64,000 bases of DNA from Pseudomonas haemolytica (GCF_009659625.1 NZ_VOIW01000006.1:310001-374000), one strand, 5' to 3'; shown: positions 52,060 through 60,797, counted from the first letter of the stretch. Notes: a model not told the origin generated them from the letters alone. Translations and numbers: made by a program.

Positions 52060-53010
52060 TCAAATCACCTTGTATTGCCGGGCGATGTCGAGTTTGAGTT
52101 TACCCATCAGCACGTTTTTATAGCTGTCGTCCGTTTCATTGAAACCCAGAGGGTGTTTACCAGAGAAATTGAGTTTGGCCAGTATCTTGGGCAAGATCCT
52201 GTATCTACCACCTAACCGGGAGAGTTTCGCCACCGCCAACGCATCGGGTATACAGACCTGATAGCGCGGGATCAAGTTAAAGGTAGCAATTGAGTTATCC
52301 ACTTTCAGGCATTTGCCATTGGTTGCCACCAGCTCAATCTCGTAGGACGAGCTGTCGGCCTCAAGCCTCAACTTATTTAAGTCTAGGCCACTTCCCTTAT
52401 GCATAAGTTTAAACGTTATGTTTTCCGGATCCACCAATGGGTGCAGGTGAGGTTTCAAATCAAACCGGGTCGTTCCTTTCATTTGCGGCCCATTACACTT
52501 TTCGCAGCAGGGGATAAAGTTACCAATGGTCAATGCCAAAAATGGAAATTCGGCCTGAGGGTAATAATGATCAATATTTGGCCGATACGCTTTCAACCCA
52601 TCAGGGCTTACATAAGTATCAATCGGTGAAATATGGCAATAAGGGCAAATTTTCAATGCTGTGGACGCACACAGTGCATAGGCGTCCCATGTTTTTAACA
52701 GAACGATCCTTTCTTTGGCACTAAACTCCGCATAGCACAGGTATTTTTTAAGCAGACCTTTCACGTACTCGACATCAGCAGCAAGCGTAAAAGACTGACC
52801 AAAGGCAACAATCACCGCCGGCAGTTTTAGCGGATCACGCCCACATATAGCACCCTTGTGTTTATCCAAGAACTCGACGAGGAGATGCTGCGTCATGTCG
52901 GGCCCCGTGAAGGCTCTCAAGATATCAGTGAGTTTTTGTAACTTCCACTGCAAGAACAACCTGTGCCTGGCCGAGACATTTCCCCACACCTGCGCAATAT
53001 TAATAATCAT
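52060..53010 (-). CDS. HNH endonuclease, PtuB-like effector of a Septu-type two-gene system
   Basis: A 316-residue protein, no signal peptide. The nuclease core lies in the middle: ICPYC (Cys 122, 125), then NIDHYYPQ (Asp 147, His 148), GNFIPCCEKCN (Asn 164, Cys 168/169/172, Asn 173). This is a Zn-supported HNH fold with the CC..CN..K ending seen in PtuB/TIGR02646-type nucleases of Septu and of retron effector modules. About 120 residues precede the core and 140 follow it, larger than the PtuB proteins I recall. ATG overlaps the ATPase stop as ATGA, so expression is coupled. G+C is lower than in cobF next door. Likely role: DNA cleavage when the ATPase senses phage; this is inference from the pair. 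Confidence 0.82.
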   Translation of the reverse strand: MIINIAQVWGNVSARHRLFLQWKLQKLTDILRAFTGPDMTQHLLVEFLDKHKGAICGRDPLKLPAVIVAFGQSFTLAADVEYVKGLLKKYLCYAEFSAKERIVLLKTWDAYALCASTALKICPYCHISPIDTYVSPDGLKAYRPNIDHYYPQAEFPFLALTIGNFIPCCEKCNGPQMKGTTRFDLKPHLHPLVDPENITFKLMHKGSGLDLNKLRLEADSSSYEIELVATNGKCLKVDNSIATFNLIPRYQVCIPDALAVAKLSRLGGRYRILPKILAKLNFSGKHPLGFNETDDSYKNVLMGKLKLDIARQYKVI

Positions 53011-54491
53011 TGCCCCGGTCTCTCTGGGGCGGGGTACAACGCCTCCTTGATACCAATATCGCCGATACTCTCAAGCACCAGCATATCCAATGCCGATACA
53101 TCCCCACGCTCAAGACGTTCATTGAGTTCATTTATCTTGTTCGCCGCAAACTCACCAATCGCGGTGGTCCCAAAAGAGTTAAGGATAATATCCTCCAACG
53201 GGGCAGCAAAAGTATTCTGAGGTGTGATCTTCTCGTCCAGATTGGTGACCATACAGGCTGGAAAATCTCCAGCTATGACGGGTGAGTGCGTAGCAATCAC
53301 CACCTGCACAATGTCCATGCCAAATTCAGACTTAACGGTTGCCAGGAATTTATTCAAAAGAGAAATGTACTTACGCTGCCACTCAAGATGAAGATAGGCA
53401 TCACCCTCATCAATCAGAACCAACACATGGTTGAATTTTTTTCGGGCCATGGTTGCAAAAGCCCTGCGCAGCAAGAAAAACTGGTCAACCAAGGCCCTTA
53501 TTCCAGAGCTTTGGTCGGTCCATCGGACTTCAACTGCTGCCTTCGTTTTTTTTATGTCCTTAGCTTCCTTTGCTGAACGTATGGCAAAAGAATAGGAGCG
53601 AGGGTGGGTACGAACGCCTCCCTCTTGCCTCGCGCTTATATAGTTTCGAGTGGTGCGATAGGTAACGTTCAGCAACTCGAACAACTCCTCATCTTTTTTA
53701 TAAGATGGATCATGGACGAGACCATAAAAATTAAAGAAAAATCGTCCAACCCGGTGCGGGTCAATTACTTTCTTTGTTACTTCTGTTAAGGCAGCGAGCA
53801 CCACTCGCTCTTGGTCTGTCGGCAGCTTAGAGCAAACGTGGTGTTCCAACCTAAGGACGCATGTATCCAGTAACCCTTCAATGCGACTACTTAAGCGCTC
53901 ACTTTCATAATAATTCGAGCTAACCGACTTACGCCTCTTCTCAATCTTGTCGTAATCAGACAGGAACTTCATCACGGACGCATCGGTTGCAAAGCCGTCA
54001 ACGCGACTCATTGAAATAAGTGACGGCACCAAGATCGTCTTGAACAACTCAAACTCGTACCCCACTTCAGCTCTCAAGCGCGAGTTGAGCGCCAAATCAC
54101 TAGCCACCTGGTAAAACTGCTCAACTCGACCAAAATTCTCCACTTTGCCAAATTGGGGAGAAGCGTCGGAAAATCTGTGGCGAAAGGGCAGCCTGCGTCG
54201 GTAGGGAACGGGAGAAAAATAAATCACGCCAATGTTTTCAAGTTCTTGATCGGAAAGCTTTTCCGAAGATGGCTTTCGAGCATCATAAACTTCTCGTCGG
54301 TCTAGGGAGCGCGGTGATGAAATGCAAGATGCTATATCGCACAATAAGGCGGTTTTACCAGACCCGTTATTACCAAGAATTAAGCGAATTGTATCGACGT
54401 CAAAGAAGCCATTCCATTTGAGACTCTCTGGGTTCTCAAATTCAAACTTATTCGCACCCGTTTTTACCGCAATCAATTTGTTAATTTGCAT
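53007..54491 (-). CDS. ABC/SMC-type AAA ATPase, PtuA-like sensor of a Septu-type two-gene system
   Basis: A 494-residue cytoplasmic protein. Walker A GNNGSGKTALL (~40-50), an ABC-signature-like DQSSGIRALVDQF (~325), Walker B VLVLIDEGDAYLHL (~355) and H-loop IATHSPVIAGD (~403) show an OLD/RecF-type (AAA_15/AAA_21) ATPase. The insert between the lobes is about 270 residues, mostly charged helix. No TOPRIM domain is seen at the C-terminus, so it is not an OLD nuclease by itself. The HNH gene follows with a 4-base overlap. G+C is low for the window (25 of 60 bases at 53641-53700). AAGGGA precedes ATG 54491. No reverse transcriptase or retron RNA lies upstream. Confidence 0.85.
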   Translation of the reverse strand: MQINKLIAVKTGANKFEFENPESLKWNGFFDVDTIRLILGNNGSGKTALLCDIASCISSPRSLDRREVYDARKPSSEKLSDQELENIGVIYFSPVPYRRRLPFRHRFSDASPQFGKVENFGRVEQFYQVASDLALNSRLRAEVGYEFELFKTILVPSLISMSRVDGFATDASVMKFLSDYDKIEKRRKSVSSNYYESERLSSRIEGLLDTCVLRLEHHVCSKLPTDQERVVLAALTEVTKKVIDPHRVGRFFFNFYGLVHDPSYKKDEELFELLNVTYRTTRNYISARQEGGVRTHPRSYSFAIRSAKEAKDIKKTKAAVEVRWTDQSSGIRALVDQFFLLRRAFATMARKKFNHVLVLIDEGDAYLHLEWQRKYISLLNKFLATVKSEFGMDIVQVVIATHSPVIAGDFPACMVTNLDEKITPQNTFAAPLEDIILNSFGTTAIGEFAANKINELNERLERGDVSALDMLVLESIGDIGIKEALYPAPERPGQ

Positions 54492-54585
54492 AGAATCCCT
54501 TACGCAACCCGTCAGTCATCCGGCCAGTTCAAAATATGAGCAGTCGCAATCCGTGGGCCAAACGCTCGTATCGAGCAGTAATGCC

Positions 54586-54594
54586 ATTTTGCCA
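54586..54594. repeat. Direct repeat flanking the ATPase/HNH cassette (right copy)
   Basis: ATTTTGCCA, identical to 52028-52036. It is 17 bases downstream (minus strand) of the histidine phosphatase stop and 94 bases upstream of the ATPase start. Confidence 0.4.
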
Positions 54595-54611
54595 CACACC
54601 GTTGCTCTGCG

Positions 54612-55175
54612 TTAAGCCACGCTTGATTCAGCCGCCAACCGCAACCGCCATCGCCCGTTGAATCTCAACTCAACCGACGACAAAGGCTCAACATCAATCA
54701 GGTAGAACATTGAGATCGGGAACTGCATGACGTACAGCATCGCGGCGCGGATGACGAATGGGTGGGTTACTGCGACTACATGACCAGGTTGGGTTTCGAG
54801 GAATTTGAGCCATTGGCCTACCCGGGCACACATCTGATCCACCGACTCGCCGCCATGGGGTGCGCTCGCACTGTCGGTGGTCCAGGCCGTCAACTCGTCG
54901 CTATCAAGCTGGCCGATGTCCTGGCCTTTCCAGGTGCCTAAATCAGCGTCGCGCAATGCTGTTTCGACTTCGGCGTTATAGCCGAACAAACCTGCGGTCT
55001 GGCGGGCTCTGGCCTCGGGGCCGCACAGCAGGCGTGGCGGTTTTTTGTAGCGTCTGGCCAGGGATAAGGCCGCGCCCTGCCAGTCCATGGCGACGGACTC
55101 GTCGTCGGGAAAGCGCCCTTGTTTTTGCAAGGGGGTGACGGCGTGGCAGATCAGGGTCAAGCGGGTGGCCAGCAT
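54612..55175 (-). CDS. Histidine phosphatase-superfamily protein with altered RHG motif
   Basis: A 187-residue protein of phosphoglycerate-mutase-like fold. The N-terminal catalytic motif, usually RHG, reads LTLICHAVTPLQ: His kept, Arg replaced by Cys. Later blocks fit the family: GPEARARQTAGLFGY (~52), DADLGTWKGQDI (~75), and the second catalytic His in VVAVTHPFVIRAAM (~137). Proteins like this stand by cobalamin/cobalt genes in Pseudomonas, and the nearest cob gene here is cobF beyond the cassette. An alpha-ribazole-phosphatase-like role is possible but unproven. Loss of the phosphate-binding Arg may mean changed chemistry. Confidence 0.8.
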   Translation of the reverse strand: MLATRLTLICHAVTPLQKQGRFPDDESVAMDWQGAALSLARRYKKPPRLLCGPEARARQTAGLFGYNAEVETALRDADLGTWKGQDIGQLDSDELTAWTTDSASAPHGGESVDQMCARVGQWLKFLETQPGHVVAVTHPFVIRAAMLYVMQFPISMFYLIDVEPLSSVELRFNGRWRLRLAAESSVA

Positions 55176-55246
55176 CGCAATTCACTCTGTTTTCGGTATG
55201 TTACAGCACCCCGAATAACCTGATGCATTTGCTCCGCGCCACCGGT

Positions 55247-56224
55247 TTAATCAAACCACTCCCGCCGCCCCTCGAACGTACTCACGATCAACGCCACAAT
55301 CATCTGCACCGCCTCCACCTCCCCCGCTTGCGTATTCACCGCCAGCCACACCTGGCGTTGCATGCTTTGCGCCAGCAGCCCCGGCAATGCCACCAACCCA
55401 CGGTCGAAACTGCCCATGTAATGGGGCAACAAGCCAATGCAGGCACCACAGCGAATCATCTCCAGCATCAGTGAATAAGCCTGCACCTGCACCACCGCCG
55501 CCAGGCGCTGCTGCACCAGGTTGTTCCAGGGCTGCAAGGCATCGACCTGCACGTCCGGTTGCCACTGCACCAGCATGTAGTCATTGAGGTCTTCGACACT
55601 GTCGGGGCGCGTGGTCAGGCGCGAATAACGCTTGGCGATGTGCGGCAGGTACTGCAAGCGTGCCAGGCACCGTGGCGGTTCGGTGGCAAAGCTTGGTCCG
55701 GATGCCCGGCCGTCGGTTTCCGATAGCCATAACACCACGTCCGCATCCACGGCTTGCAGCGCCAGTTGGCTGTCAATGGAGATGATCTCCAGACGCACAC
55801 TGGCGTTACGTCGCAGCAACGCGATCAAGTCGCGACCGAGGATGTCATGCAGGATCGGCTCGGCCACGGCCAGGCGGATCAGCGGCTGCTCCAGCACCGG
55901 CAGGCGCCGCTCAAGGGCCAGGCTCGCCAGTTGCGCTTGCAGTTGCAGGCCGTCGCGGCTGAGCACCAAGCCGTTGCCCTGGTAGGTGAACAACGAATGA
56001 CGCAGGTGTTCTTCCAATTGCGCCAGGCGCTTGCGCAGCAGCGTTGCCTTGATATTCAAGCTGCGCGCGGCCTGCATGAAGCACCCGCATCGCGCACTCA
56101 CCAGAAAGTAATGCGCAACCTGCGGTTCGATCTCCTCGGCCAATGCCAGCCAGGCACTGCGCGAGTCACTGGGTGCGCGAAAAGGTCCTGGCCCCTGGGG
56201 AGCGGACGGTTCCAGATATGCCAT
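55247..56224 (-). CDS. LysR-family transcriptional regulator at the end of the pdt-like locus
   Basis: A 325-residue regulator; GGGAG precedes ATG 56224. About 30 extra residues (MAYLEPSAPQGPGPFRAPSD) come before the helix-turn-helix region: VAHYFLVSARCGCFMQAARS, then LNIKATLLRKRLAQLEEHL. The substrate domain starts near residue 115. The HTH departs from the LysR norm (ATLLRKRL in place of SxVSRxI), which marks a divergent subgroup. The gene is co-directional with and 40 bases after the parvulin gene. The same order (isomerase, then LysR) is my recollection of PA0699-PA0701 in P. aeruginosa. Confidence 0.8.
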   Translation of the reverse strand: MAYLEPSAPQGPGPFRAPSDSRSAWLALAEEIEPQVAHYFLVSARCGCFMQAARSLNIKATLLRKRLAQLEEHLRHSLFTYQGNGLVLSRDGLQLQAQLASLALERRLPVLEQPLIRLAVAEPILHDILGRDLIALLRRNASVRLEIISIDSQLALQAVDADVVLWLSETDGRASGPSFATEPPRCLARLQYLPHIAKRYSRLTTRPDSVEDLNDYMLVQWQPDVQVDALQPWNNLVQQRLAAVVQVQAYSLMLEMIRCGACIGLLPHYMGSFDRGLVALPGLLAQSMQRQVWLAVNTQAGEVEAVQMIVALIVSTFEGRREWFD

Positions 56225-56263
56225 GGGTGACTCCCTGTCTGATGGGTCTTTGCATCCAATCCG

Positions 56264-57211
56264 TTACTCCAGCGCCTTGTTCAACTCGGCACCGTCGATG
56301 CTCAAGGTGGCGGTGTTGAGCATGCCTTCCAGATAAGCCTTGGCGATCTGTTCCTGGCGTTGGGCGCGCAGGGCTTCGGTCAAGCGCCCGCGCAGTTCAT
56401 CGAGGGTGGCGGTGCGGGCCGGTTGCTGGGCGGTGAGCTTGAGCACATGGAAACCCGCCGCACTTTGCACCACGTCCGACACGGCACCGACCTTCAGCCG
56501 TGCCACCGCCTCGCGCACCGGTGGCAGCAACTGCTGCAGCGGTTGCAAGCCCGAATCACCACCTTGTTGTGCGGTGCCGGGGTCTTGGGAATATTGCGTG
56601 GCCAGCGCGGCAAATTCCCCTGGCGCGACCTGGGCCTTGCGGCTCAATTCCTGGGCCTGGCGGCGCACAGCATCGGTGTTCAGTGGGTCATTGACGGCGA
56701 GGAAGATCTGGCTGACCCGGTACAACGGTGGCGTCATCCACTGTGCCTTGCCGTTGTCATAAGCCTGCTGCAATTCTGCCGCGCTGGGATAGTCGGCCGG
56801 CACCTGGCTGACCGACAGCATGTAGTCACGAAACACGATCTGCTCGGTGGCGGCGCGGGTCTGTTGCTCCACCTCCGGGCGTTGGCGCCAGCCCTGTGCG
56901 TCGGCCTGTTCGAGCACGGCCTTTTGCGCCAGGCGTGAACGCAGCCACGTCTCCAGGGCGCCACGGTTACCTCGCAGTTGTTCACGGGTTTCGGCCGGCA
57001 GGCTCGCCAGCACGCTGTGCAATTCGGGCACATCGATCTGTTGGTTGCCCAAGCGGGCCACGGCGGGCCCGCTGGGTTGCGGGTTCAGAGCGTGCGGGTT
57101 CAAGGGTTGCTGAGCGGCGACCGGGCCAGTGCCCGGTCGCAGACTCAACCCTACCGCCACGACCAGCAAGGCCAGCGCGCCTGCGCCGACGAGCAGGGTT
57201 GGTTTTTTCAC
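56264..57211 (-). CDS. Periplasmic parvulin-type peptidyl-prolyl isomerase
   Basis: A 315-residue protein from a GTG start overlapping the YbjN-domain gene by GTGA. An N-terminal hydrophobic segment (LLVGAGALALLVVAVGLSL) acts as signal or anchor. A SurA-like helical N-domain (VARLGNQQIDVPELHSVLAS) follows, and then one parvulin domain: YRVSQIFLAVNDP, DPGTAQQGGDSGLQPLQQLL, VQSAAGFHVLKL. Such chaperones assist folding or transit of outer-membrane or secreted proteins. In this locus the likely clients are the two-partner-secretion substrate, its pore, or the porin (inference). Confidence 0.88.
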   Translation of the reverse strand: MKKPTLLVGAGALALLVVAVGLSLRPGTGPVAAQQPLNPHALNPQPSGPAVARLGNQQIDVPELHSVLASLPAETREQLRGNRGALETWLRSRLAQKAVLEQADAQGWRQRPEVEQQTRAATEQIVFRDYMLSVSQVPADYPSAAELQQAYDNGKAQWMTPPLYRVSQIFLAVNDPLNTDAVRRQAQELSRKAQVAPGEFAALATQYSQDPGTAQQGGDSGLQPLQQLLPPVREAVARLKVGAVSDVVQSAAGFHVLKLTAQQPARTATLDELRGRLTEALRAQRQEQIAKAYLEGMLNTATLSIDGAELNKALE

Positions 57212-57687
57212 AGGGCAGGCGCCTCTTCACTCACCGGTGCGGCTGTGGCCTGGGCCTGCAACTGGGCGGCTTGCTGGCTGTACTCGCGCAGGTAGACGAT
57301 AAATTCCTGCAGCAGGCGGTCCCACAGCTCAAGCTGGCTGCGCAGGTGCGTGGCGCCGACGCCGGCCACCACCACGTCCATCTCCATCAGCAGGAACTCG
57401 CCCTGCACCGACAACCGCGCAAAACGTCGCGAGGCATTCCACACCTGGGCCAGGCCCTCGGGCAACTCACCCTGCACCCGCAGCGCGCAGCTGTAGGTGA
57501 AGTCCACATAGCTGCCCGGCTCGGCTGCCGGGTTGCCGAAGCGTACGGCAAAGCCGATGCCCTGGCTGGCGCTGAGCAGTTGCACAATGCCGTTCTGTTC
57601 GGTCTGGTTGACCCGATAGCCGGCTTCCTGCAACAGCTCGGTAAGGCTTTGGGTAGTAACGCTGGTGATCAGTTGAACATCGCTCAT
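57208..57687 (-). CDS. YbjN-domain protein
   Basis: ATG 57687 with AAGGAAG upstream gives 159 residues; the frame is open further upstream but overlaps the coiled-coil gene there. The protein reads TTQSLTELLQEAGYRVNQTE, IGFAVRFGNP, LPEGLAQVWNASRRFARLSV, EFLLMEMDVVVAGV, the pattern of YbjN-domain proteins (a type III chaperone-like fold). No signal peptide, so it is cytoplasmic, perhaps a secretion-chaperone analogue. Ends in an Ala/Gln-rich tail. Coupled to the parvulin gene by a 4-base overlap, the tightest link in this operon. Confidence 0.8.
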   Translation of the reverse strand: MSDVQLITSVTTQSLTELLQEAGYRVNQTEQNGIVQLLSASQGIGFAVRFGNPAAEPGSYVDFTYSCALRVQGELPEGLAQVWNASRRFARLSVQGEFLLMEMDVVVAGVGATHLRSQLELWDRLLQEFIVYLREYSQQAAQLQAQATAAPVSEEAPAL

Positions 57688-57706
57688 GAAGTTTCTTCCT
57701 TGTTGA

Positions 57707-58333
57707 TCATTGATTAACGACGGTGTGCGGAGCATCAAACCGATTAAGGTATAGCTCATCGCCAAAACCTTGGGCCAGTTCCTCGAACTTGACCCGCGCG
57801 CCGCTGGCAAAGGGTTGGCGAATACTCATCACCTCGGCCACATCGATTTTTTCGTAGGCCGCGAGCAATTGCTGGGCCACGCCGTACATCTGTTGATTCT
57901 TGGCAGCACATTGCTGCACTTGTGTGTCACGTTCAGTCAATTGCGTTTGCAGGCGCGCACGCTCGCTCTCTTTGCCCTTGGCCAATGCCAGCAGGTCGTC
58001 ATAGGCTTTCTTGAACTTGCCGACCTGTTCATTGCTCGCCACCACTTGGGCCTGCGCCTGGCTGTGCAGGCTCTGTTGCTGGCTGGCGAGTTGCTCGGCC
58101 ATGCCACGGGCTTTTTCCAGCTCCAGGGTCAATTGCTTGATCTGCGCCTGGGCTTGCTTGGCCTGGGCTTCAGCGGCCAGGCGTGCGGCACTGGCCTGGG
58201 CCTGTTCACTTTGCAGGGCCTGCAACTGCTGGGTGGTGCTGCGCAGTTGCGTGCGCAGGCGCTCTTCCATGCCTTCGGCCGAGGCCCCGGTGGTGAGCAA
58301 TAGCAACAGCAGCCCACAGATTCGCGTGTTCAT
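57707..58333 (-). CDS. Periplasmic coiled-coil protein
   Basis: A 208-residue protein; signal peptide MNTRICGLLLLLLTTGASA. Residues ~25-150 are an uninterrupted Gln/Ala/Lys/Glu-rich heptad region (QLRSTTQQLQALQSEQAQAS; IKQLTLELEKARGMAEQLAS), then a short globular end (VAQQLLAAYEKIDVAEVMSI). It recalls the periplasmic coiled-coil parts found beside ExbB/ExbD/TonB sets, where such a protein may bridge the inner-membrane motor and the outer membrane. GGGAG precedes the ATG. It is 18 bases after the porin stop. No enzymatic motif. Confidence 0.75.
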   Translation of the reverse strand: MNTRICGLLLLLLTTGASAEGMEERLRTQLRSTTQQLQALQSEQAQASAARLAAEAQAKQAQAQIKQLTLELEKARGMAEQLASQQQSLHSQAQAQVVASNEQVGKFKKAYDDLLALAKGKESERARLQTQLTERDTQVQQCAAKNQQMYGVAQQLLAAYEKIDVAEVMSIRQPFASGARVKFEELAQGFGDELYLNRFDAPHTVVNQ

Positions 58334-58351
58334 GTGGCATCTCCCTGCGCA

Positions 58352-60052
58352 TCAGAAGCGCGTGTTGAGTTCCAGTTGCATCACATCGACTTCAAATGGC
58401 GCGCCGTACACTTCGGATGCGCTTAACCAACGGGCGCTGGCGTAGATGTTCTTGTCGATACCGTAGTTGCCGCCAATGAAGTAGCCCTTGGCGTTGGTGC
58501 CACCGAGGTGAAACGAAGAGTCGTTGAAGCCGTCGGGCAAGGCGTCAGGCTGGATGTACTTGTAGCCGGCCAACAGGTTCCAGTCGCCGCGCTTGCGCAT
58601 CTCCAGGGCACTGCCGAGGGTGAACTGCACCAGCATGGCGTTGCCGCCACTTTCAAACTGGCCGTCGCGGTTGATGTTGTTGACGATCTGGCCGGCGCTG
58701 CGCTTGAGCATCTCGCCTTTGTCGTAGGCCAGGTTGTGAATGTAGTTGGCCTGGGTGCGCAGCTTGAAGTCGCTGGGCAGCTCGGCATCCCAGGCCAGGT
58801 TGAGGTCCAGTACATCAAACTTGGACGCCAGGCCCACGAACTGCGGTTGCGGGGTCAGGCCCGGCGTGGCCGGGTTGGGGGTGATGTCGCGCAACAGGAA
58901 CACGCTGTTGCCCTTCTGCATAAAGGCCAGGCGCGTGCCGTCGCTGTCGCAGGCCGGCTGGCCAGCCCAGGGCGAACAGGGGCTGGAACGCTGGCCTTCG
59001 ATATCGTCGAAGTGATAGTAGGCCAACGCGCCCTTGAGGCTGTTGCTGCGGTTGATCTTCCAGTTGGCGCCGACCTGGCCGCCGAACAGCCATTTAGTGT
59101 CGCTGTCTTCCTTGTCGAAACCGTTACTGCTGGCGGCATCGGAGGTGTACTCCACAGGGAACGCGCCAAGGGTACCGAACAGGCCCCAGTCGCTGTTCAG
59201 CGCATGGTTGAAGTTGGCCGCGATACCGTCGAAGTTGAGGTCACCGGAATACATCATATCGGTTGCGTAGAACGGGTTGGCGAAGCGCCCTGCCGTCAGG
59301 GTCAGGTCCGGCGCAGCCTTCCAGCTCAAGTAGCCCTGGTCGAGCCAGATGTCTTTTTTGCCAAAGCCACCGCCCAGGGTCTGGGTGGTGGACACCGGGT
59401 TGTTGTCCGAGCCGGTGCCGATACGAATGCCGGCGGTCCATTCCGGCGAGATCACCGCCTTCATGCCCAGGCGCGCGCGCAGGCGGAACAGGTTTTCGCG
59501 GTCCTTGGTGGTGTTGAGCAACGGCGGCAACTTGGTGTTGGTGTCTTTGTTGACATCGTAGGGGCCGCTGTCATTGAGCTTGGCGTAGTCGACGATTTCA
59601 TTGCTGTTGTTGCCCGAGAAGTAGCGTGACTCATCGCGCAGGCGGATATCGCCGTCAAAGGTAATACGCGAGACCCAATCCGGCAACGTATTGGGCTGGG
59701 CCCAGTTTTCCTGCTTGGCGGTGGACATCACCTCAGCCTTGACCTGATCGCGAATCTGGTCGCGCACCGCTTGCGGCACGTACTGCACACGCACATCCCC
59801 AGGCGCGGCCGTCGGGCCACTGGCGACCAGCGGCGCCGCATTAGCCTGGCGCGCCTGCCGGGCTTCTTTTTCGGCCTGGGCGATCAAGCCGTTAGCGGTG
59901 TCCTGGGTGAGCACACCTTGCTGCACCAGCAGGCGGATCAGGTTGATCGTGACGTTTTCCGAAGGCGCAACCGGCGCTGCCGACGCCTGGCCGACCAGGG
60001 TGGCGATGACCATGCCGACCGCCAGGGTCAGTCGATTCACGGGGGAAATCAT
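58352..60052 (-). CDS. Putative outer-membrane porin (porin_10-like)
   Basis: A 566-residue protein with a signal peptide (LAVGMVIATLVGQASAAPVA). A helical periplasmic segment follows (INLIRLLVQQGVLTQDTANG, then QAEKEARQARQ) before a beta-barrel that starts near residue 125 (WVSRITFDGDIRLRDESRYF) and ends in aromatic VDVMQLELNTRF. The barrel has many alternating strands and an Asp/Asn-rich loop pattern. It resembles the putative porins of the porin_10 group. AGGAG precedes ATG 60052. Within the pdt-like locus it could be the outer-membrane partner energised by the ExbB/ExbD/TonB set, or simply a nutrient channel. Confidence 0.85.
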   Translation of the reverse strand: MISPVNRLTLAVGMVIATLVGQASAAPVAPSENVTINLIRLLVQQGVLTQDTANGLIAQAEKEARQARQANAAPLVASGPTAAPGDVRVQYVPQAVRDQIRDQVKAEVMSTAKQENWAQPNTLPDWVSRITFDGDIRLRDESRYFSGNNSNEIVDYAKLNDSGPYDVNKDTNTKLPPLLNTTKDRENLFRLRARLGMKAVISPEWTAGIRIGTGSDNNPVSTTQTLGGGFGKKDIWLDQGYLSWKAAPDLTLTAGRFANPFYATDMMYSGDLNFDGIAANFNHALNSDWGLFGTLGAFPVEYTSDAASSNGFDKEDSDTKWLFGGQVGANWKINRSNSLKGALAYYHFDDIEGQRSSPCSPWAGQPACDSDGTRLAFMQKGNSVFLLRDITPNPATPGLTPQPQFVGLASKFDVLDLNLAWDAELPSDFKLRTQANYIHNLAYDKGEMLKRSAGQIVNNINRDGQFESGGNAMLVQFTLGSALEMRKRGDWNLLAGYKYIQPDALPDGFNDSSFHLGGTNAKGYFIGGNYGIDKNIYASARWLSASEVYGAPFEVDVMQLELNTRF

Positions 60053-60095
60053 GTGTACGCAACTCCTGTAGAAAACTGCAAAAAAAAGGGTTTGA

Positions 60096-60797
60096 TCAAT
60101 CCGGTCGACGGCCCTTGAGCGACAGGCGCACGGGCATCGTCACCGCTGCCGGCACGCGTTGAGTGGCGTGGGGGGCGCGTAAAGCCGCAAGCACTTGCGC
60201 GTCGGTCTCGGCGTCGCCGCTGGACTTCACCAACTCAGCCCGCGTCACCTGGCCCTCGGCGCTCAACCACAAATCGGCCTGCACGGCGTAAGCCTTCTTG
60301 CGTAACTCCGGGTCATCCCTGAGCAGGCGCTGGAACAGCCCCGCCAGGTACTGCTTGTACGTGCCCGTACCCAGGCCACCACCGCCGGAACCGGCCATGC
60401 CACCGCCCTTGCCCGCGCCGATGTTGAAGCCGTCATTGCCGGCCTGGGCGTCGCCGTCGATCTGCATCGGGTTGGCCAAGTCATCAGCCGGTGACGGCGG
60501 TGCCTCCTCGGCTGGCTTGACCTCTTCGGGTTCAGGGGTGGGCACCGGCTCCGGGACTTTTTCTTCAACCTGAGGCTCGGGTTCCTTGGGCTTTTCCGGT
60601 GGTGGCGGTGGGGGTGGCGGCAACGGGATGATGGTCGGCACCTTCGGCGCTTCGCGGCGTACGCCACTCATGTCATTGGCCCACTGCCAGAGGAACCAGG
60701 CGGCCACGGCGCCCAACAGCAGGCCGGCGCCCCACTTCAGCGGGCGTAGCAACCTGTTCTTCACAGGCACGGGCGGGATCGGCATCTGTGCGGTCAT
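60096..60797 (-). CDS. TonB-like energy transducer
   Basis: A 233-residue protein with one N-terminal transmembrane helix (WGAGLLLGAVAAWFLWQWAN, ~24-43). A long Pro/Glu/Lys-rich periplasmic spacer follows (VPTIIPLPPPPPPPPEKPK), then a Gly-rich stretch and a TonB-type C-terminal domain from ~150 (YKQYLAGLFQRLLRDDPEL; LSAEGQVTRAELVKSSGD). TonB proteins carry proton-motive energy from ExbB/ExbD to outer-membrane receptors. The start is 3 bases after the exbD stop. No TonB-dependent receptor is in view, so the outer-membrane client is the porin or the TpsB pore, or lies elsewhere. Confidence 0.9.
   Translation of the reverse strand: MTAQMPIPPVPVKNRLLRPLKWGAGLLLGAVAAWFLWQWANDMSGVRREAPKVPTIIPLPPPPPPPPEKPKEPEPQVEEKVPEPVPTPEPEEVKPAEEAPPSPADDLANPMQIDGDAQAGNDGFNIGAGKGGGMAGSGGGGLGTGTYKQYLAGLFQRLLRDDPELRKKAYAVQADLWLSAEGQVTRAELVKSSGDAETDAQVLAALRAPHATQRVPAAVTMPVRLSLKGRRPD

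Noticed and set aside
53007..54611. Retron containing PtuAB-like effectors
   Set aside because: No reverse transcriptase and no msr/msd-like inverted repeats in the 120 bases upstream; the neighbour is a histidine phosphatase gene.
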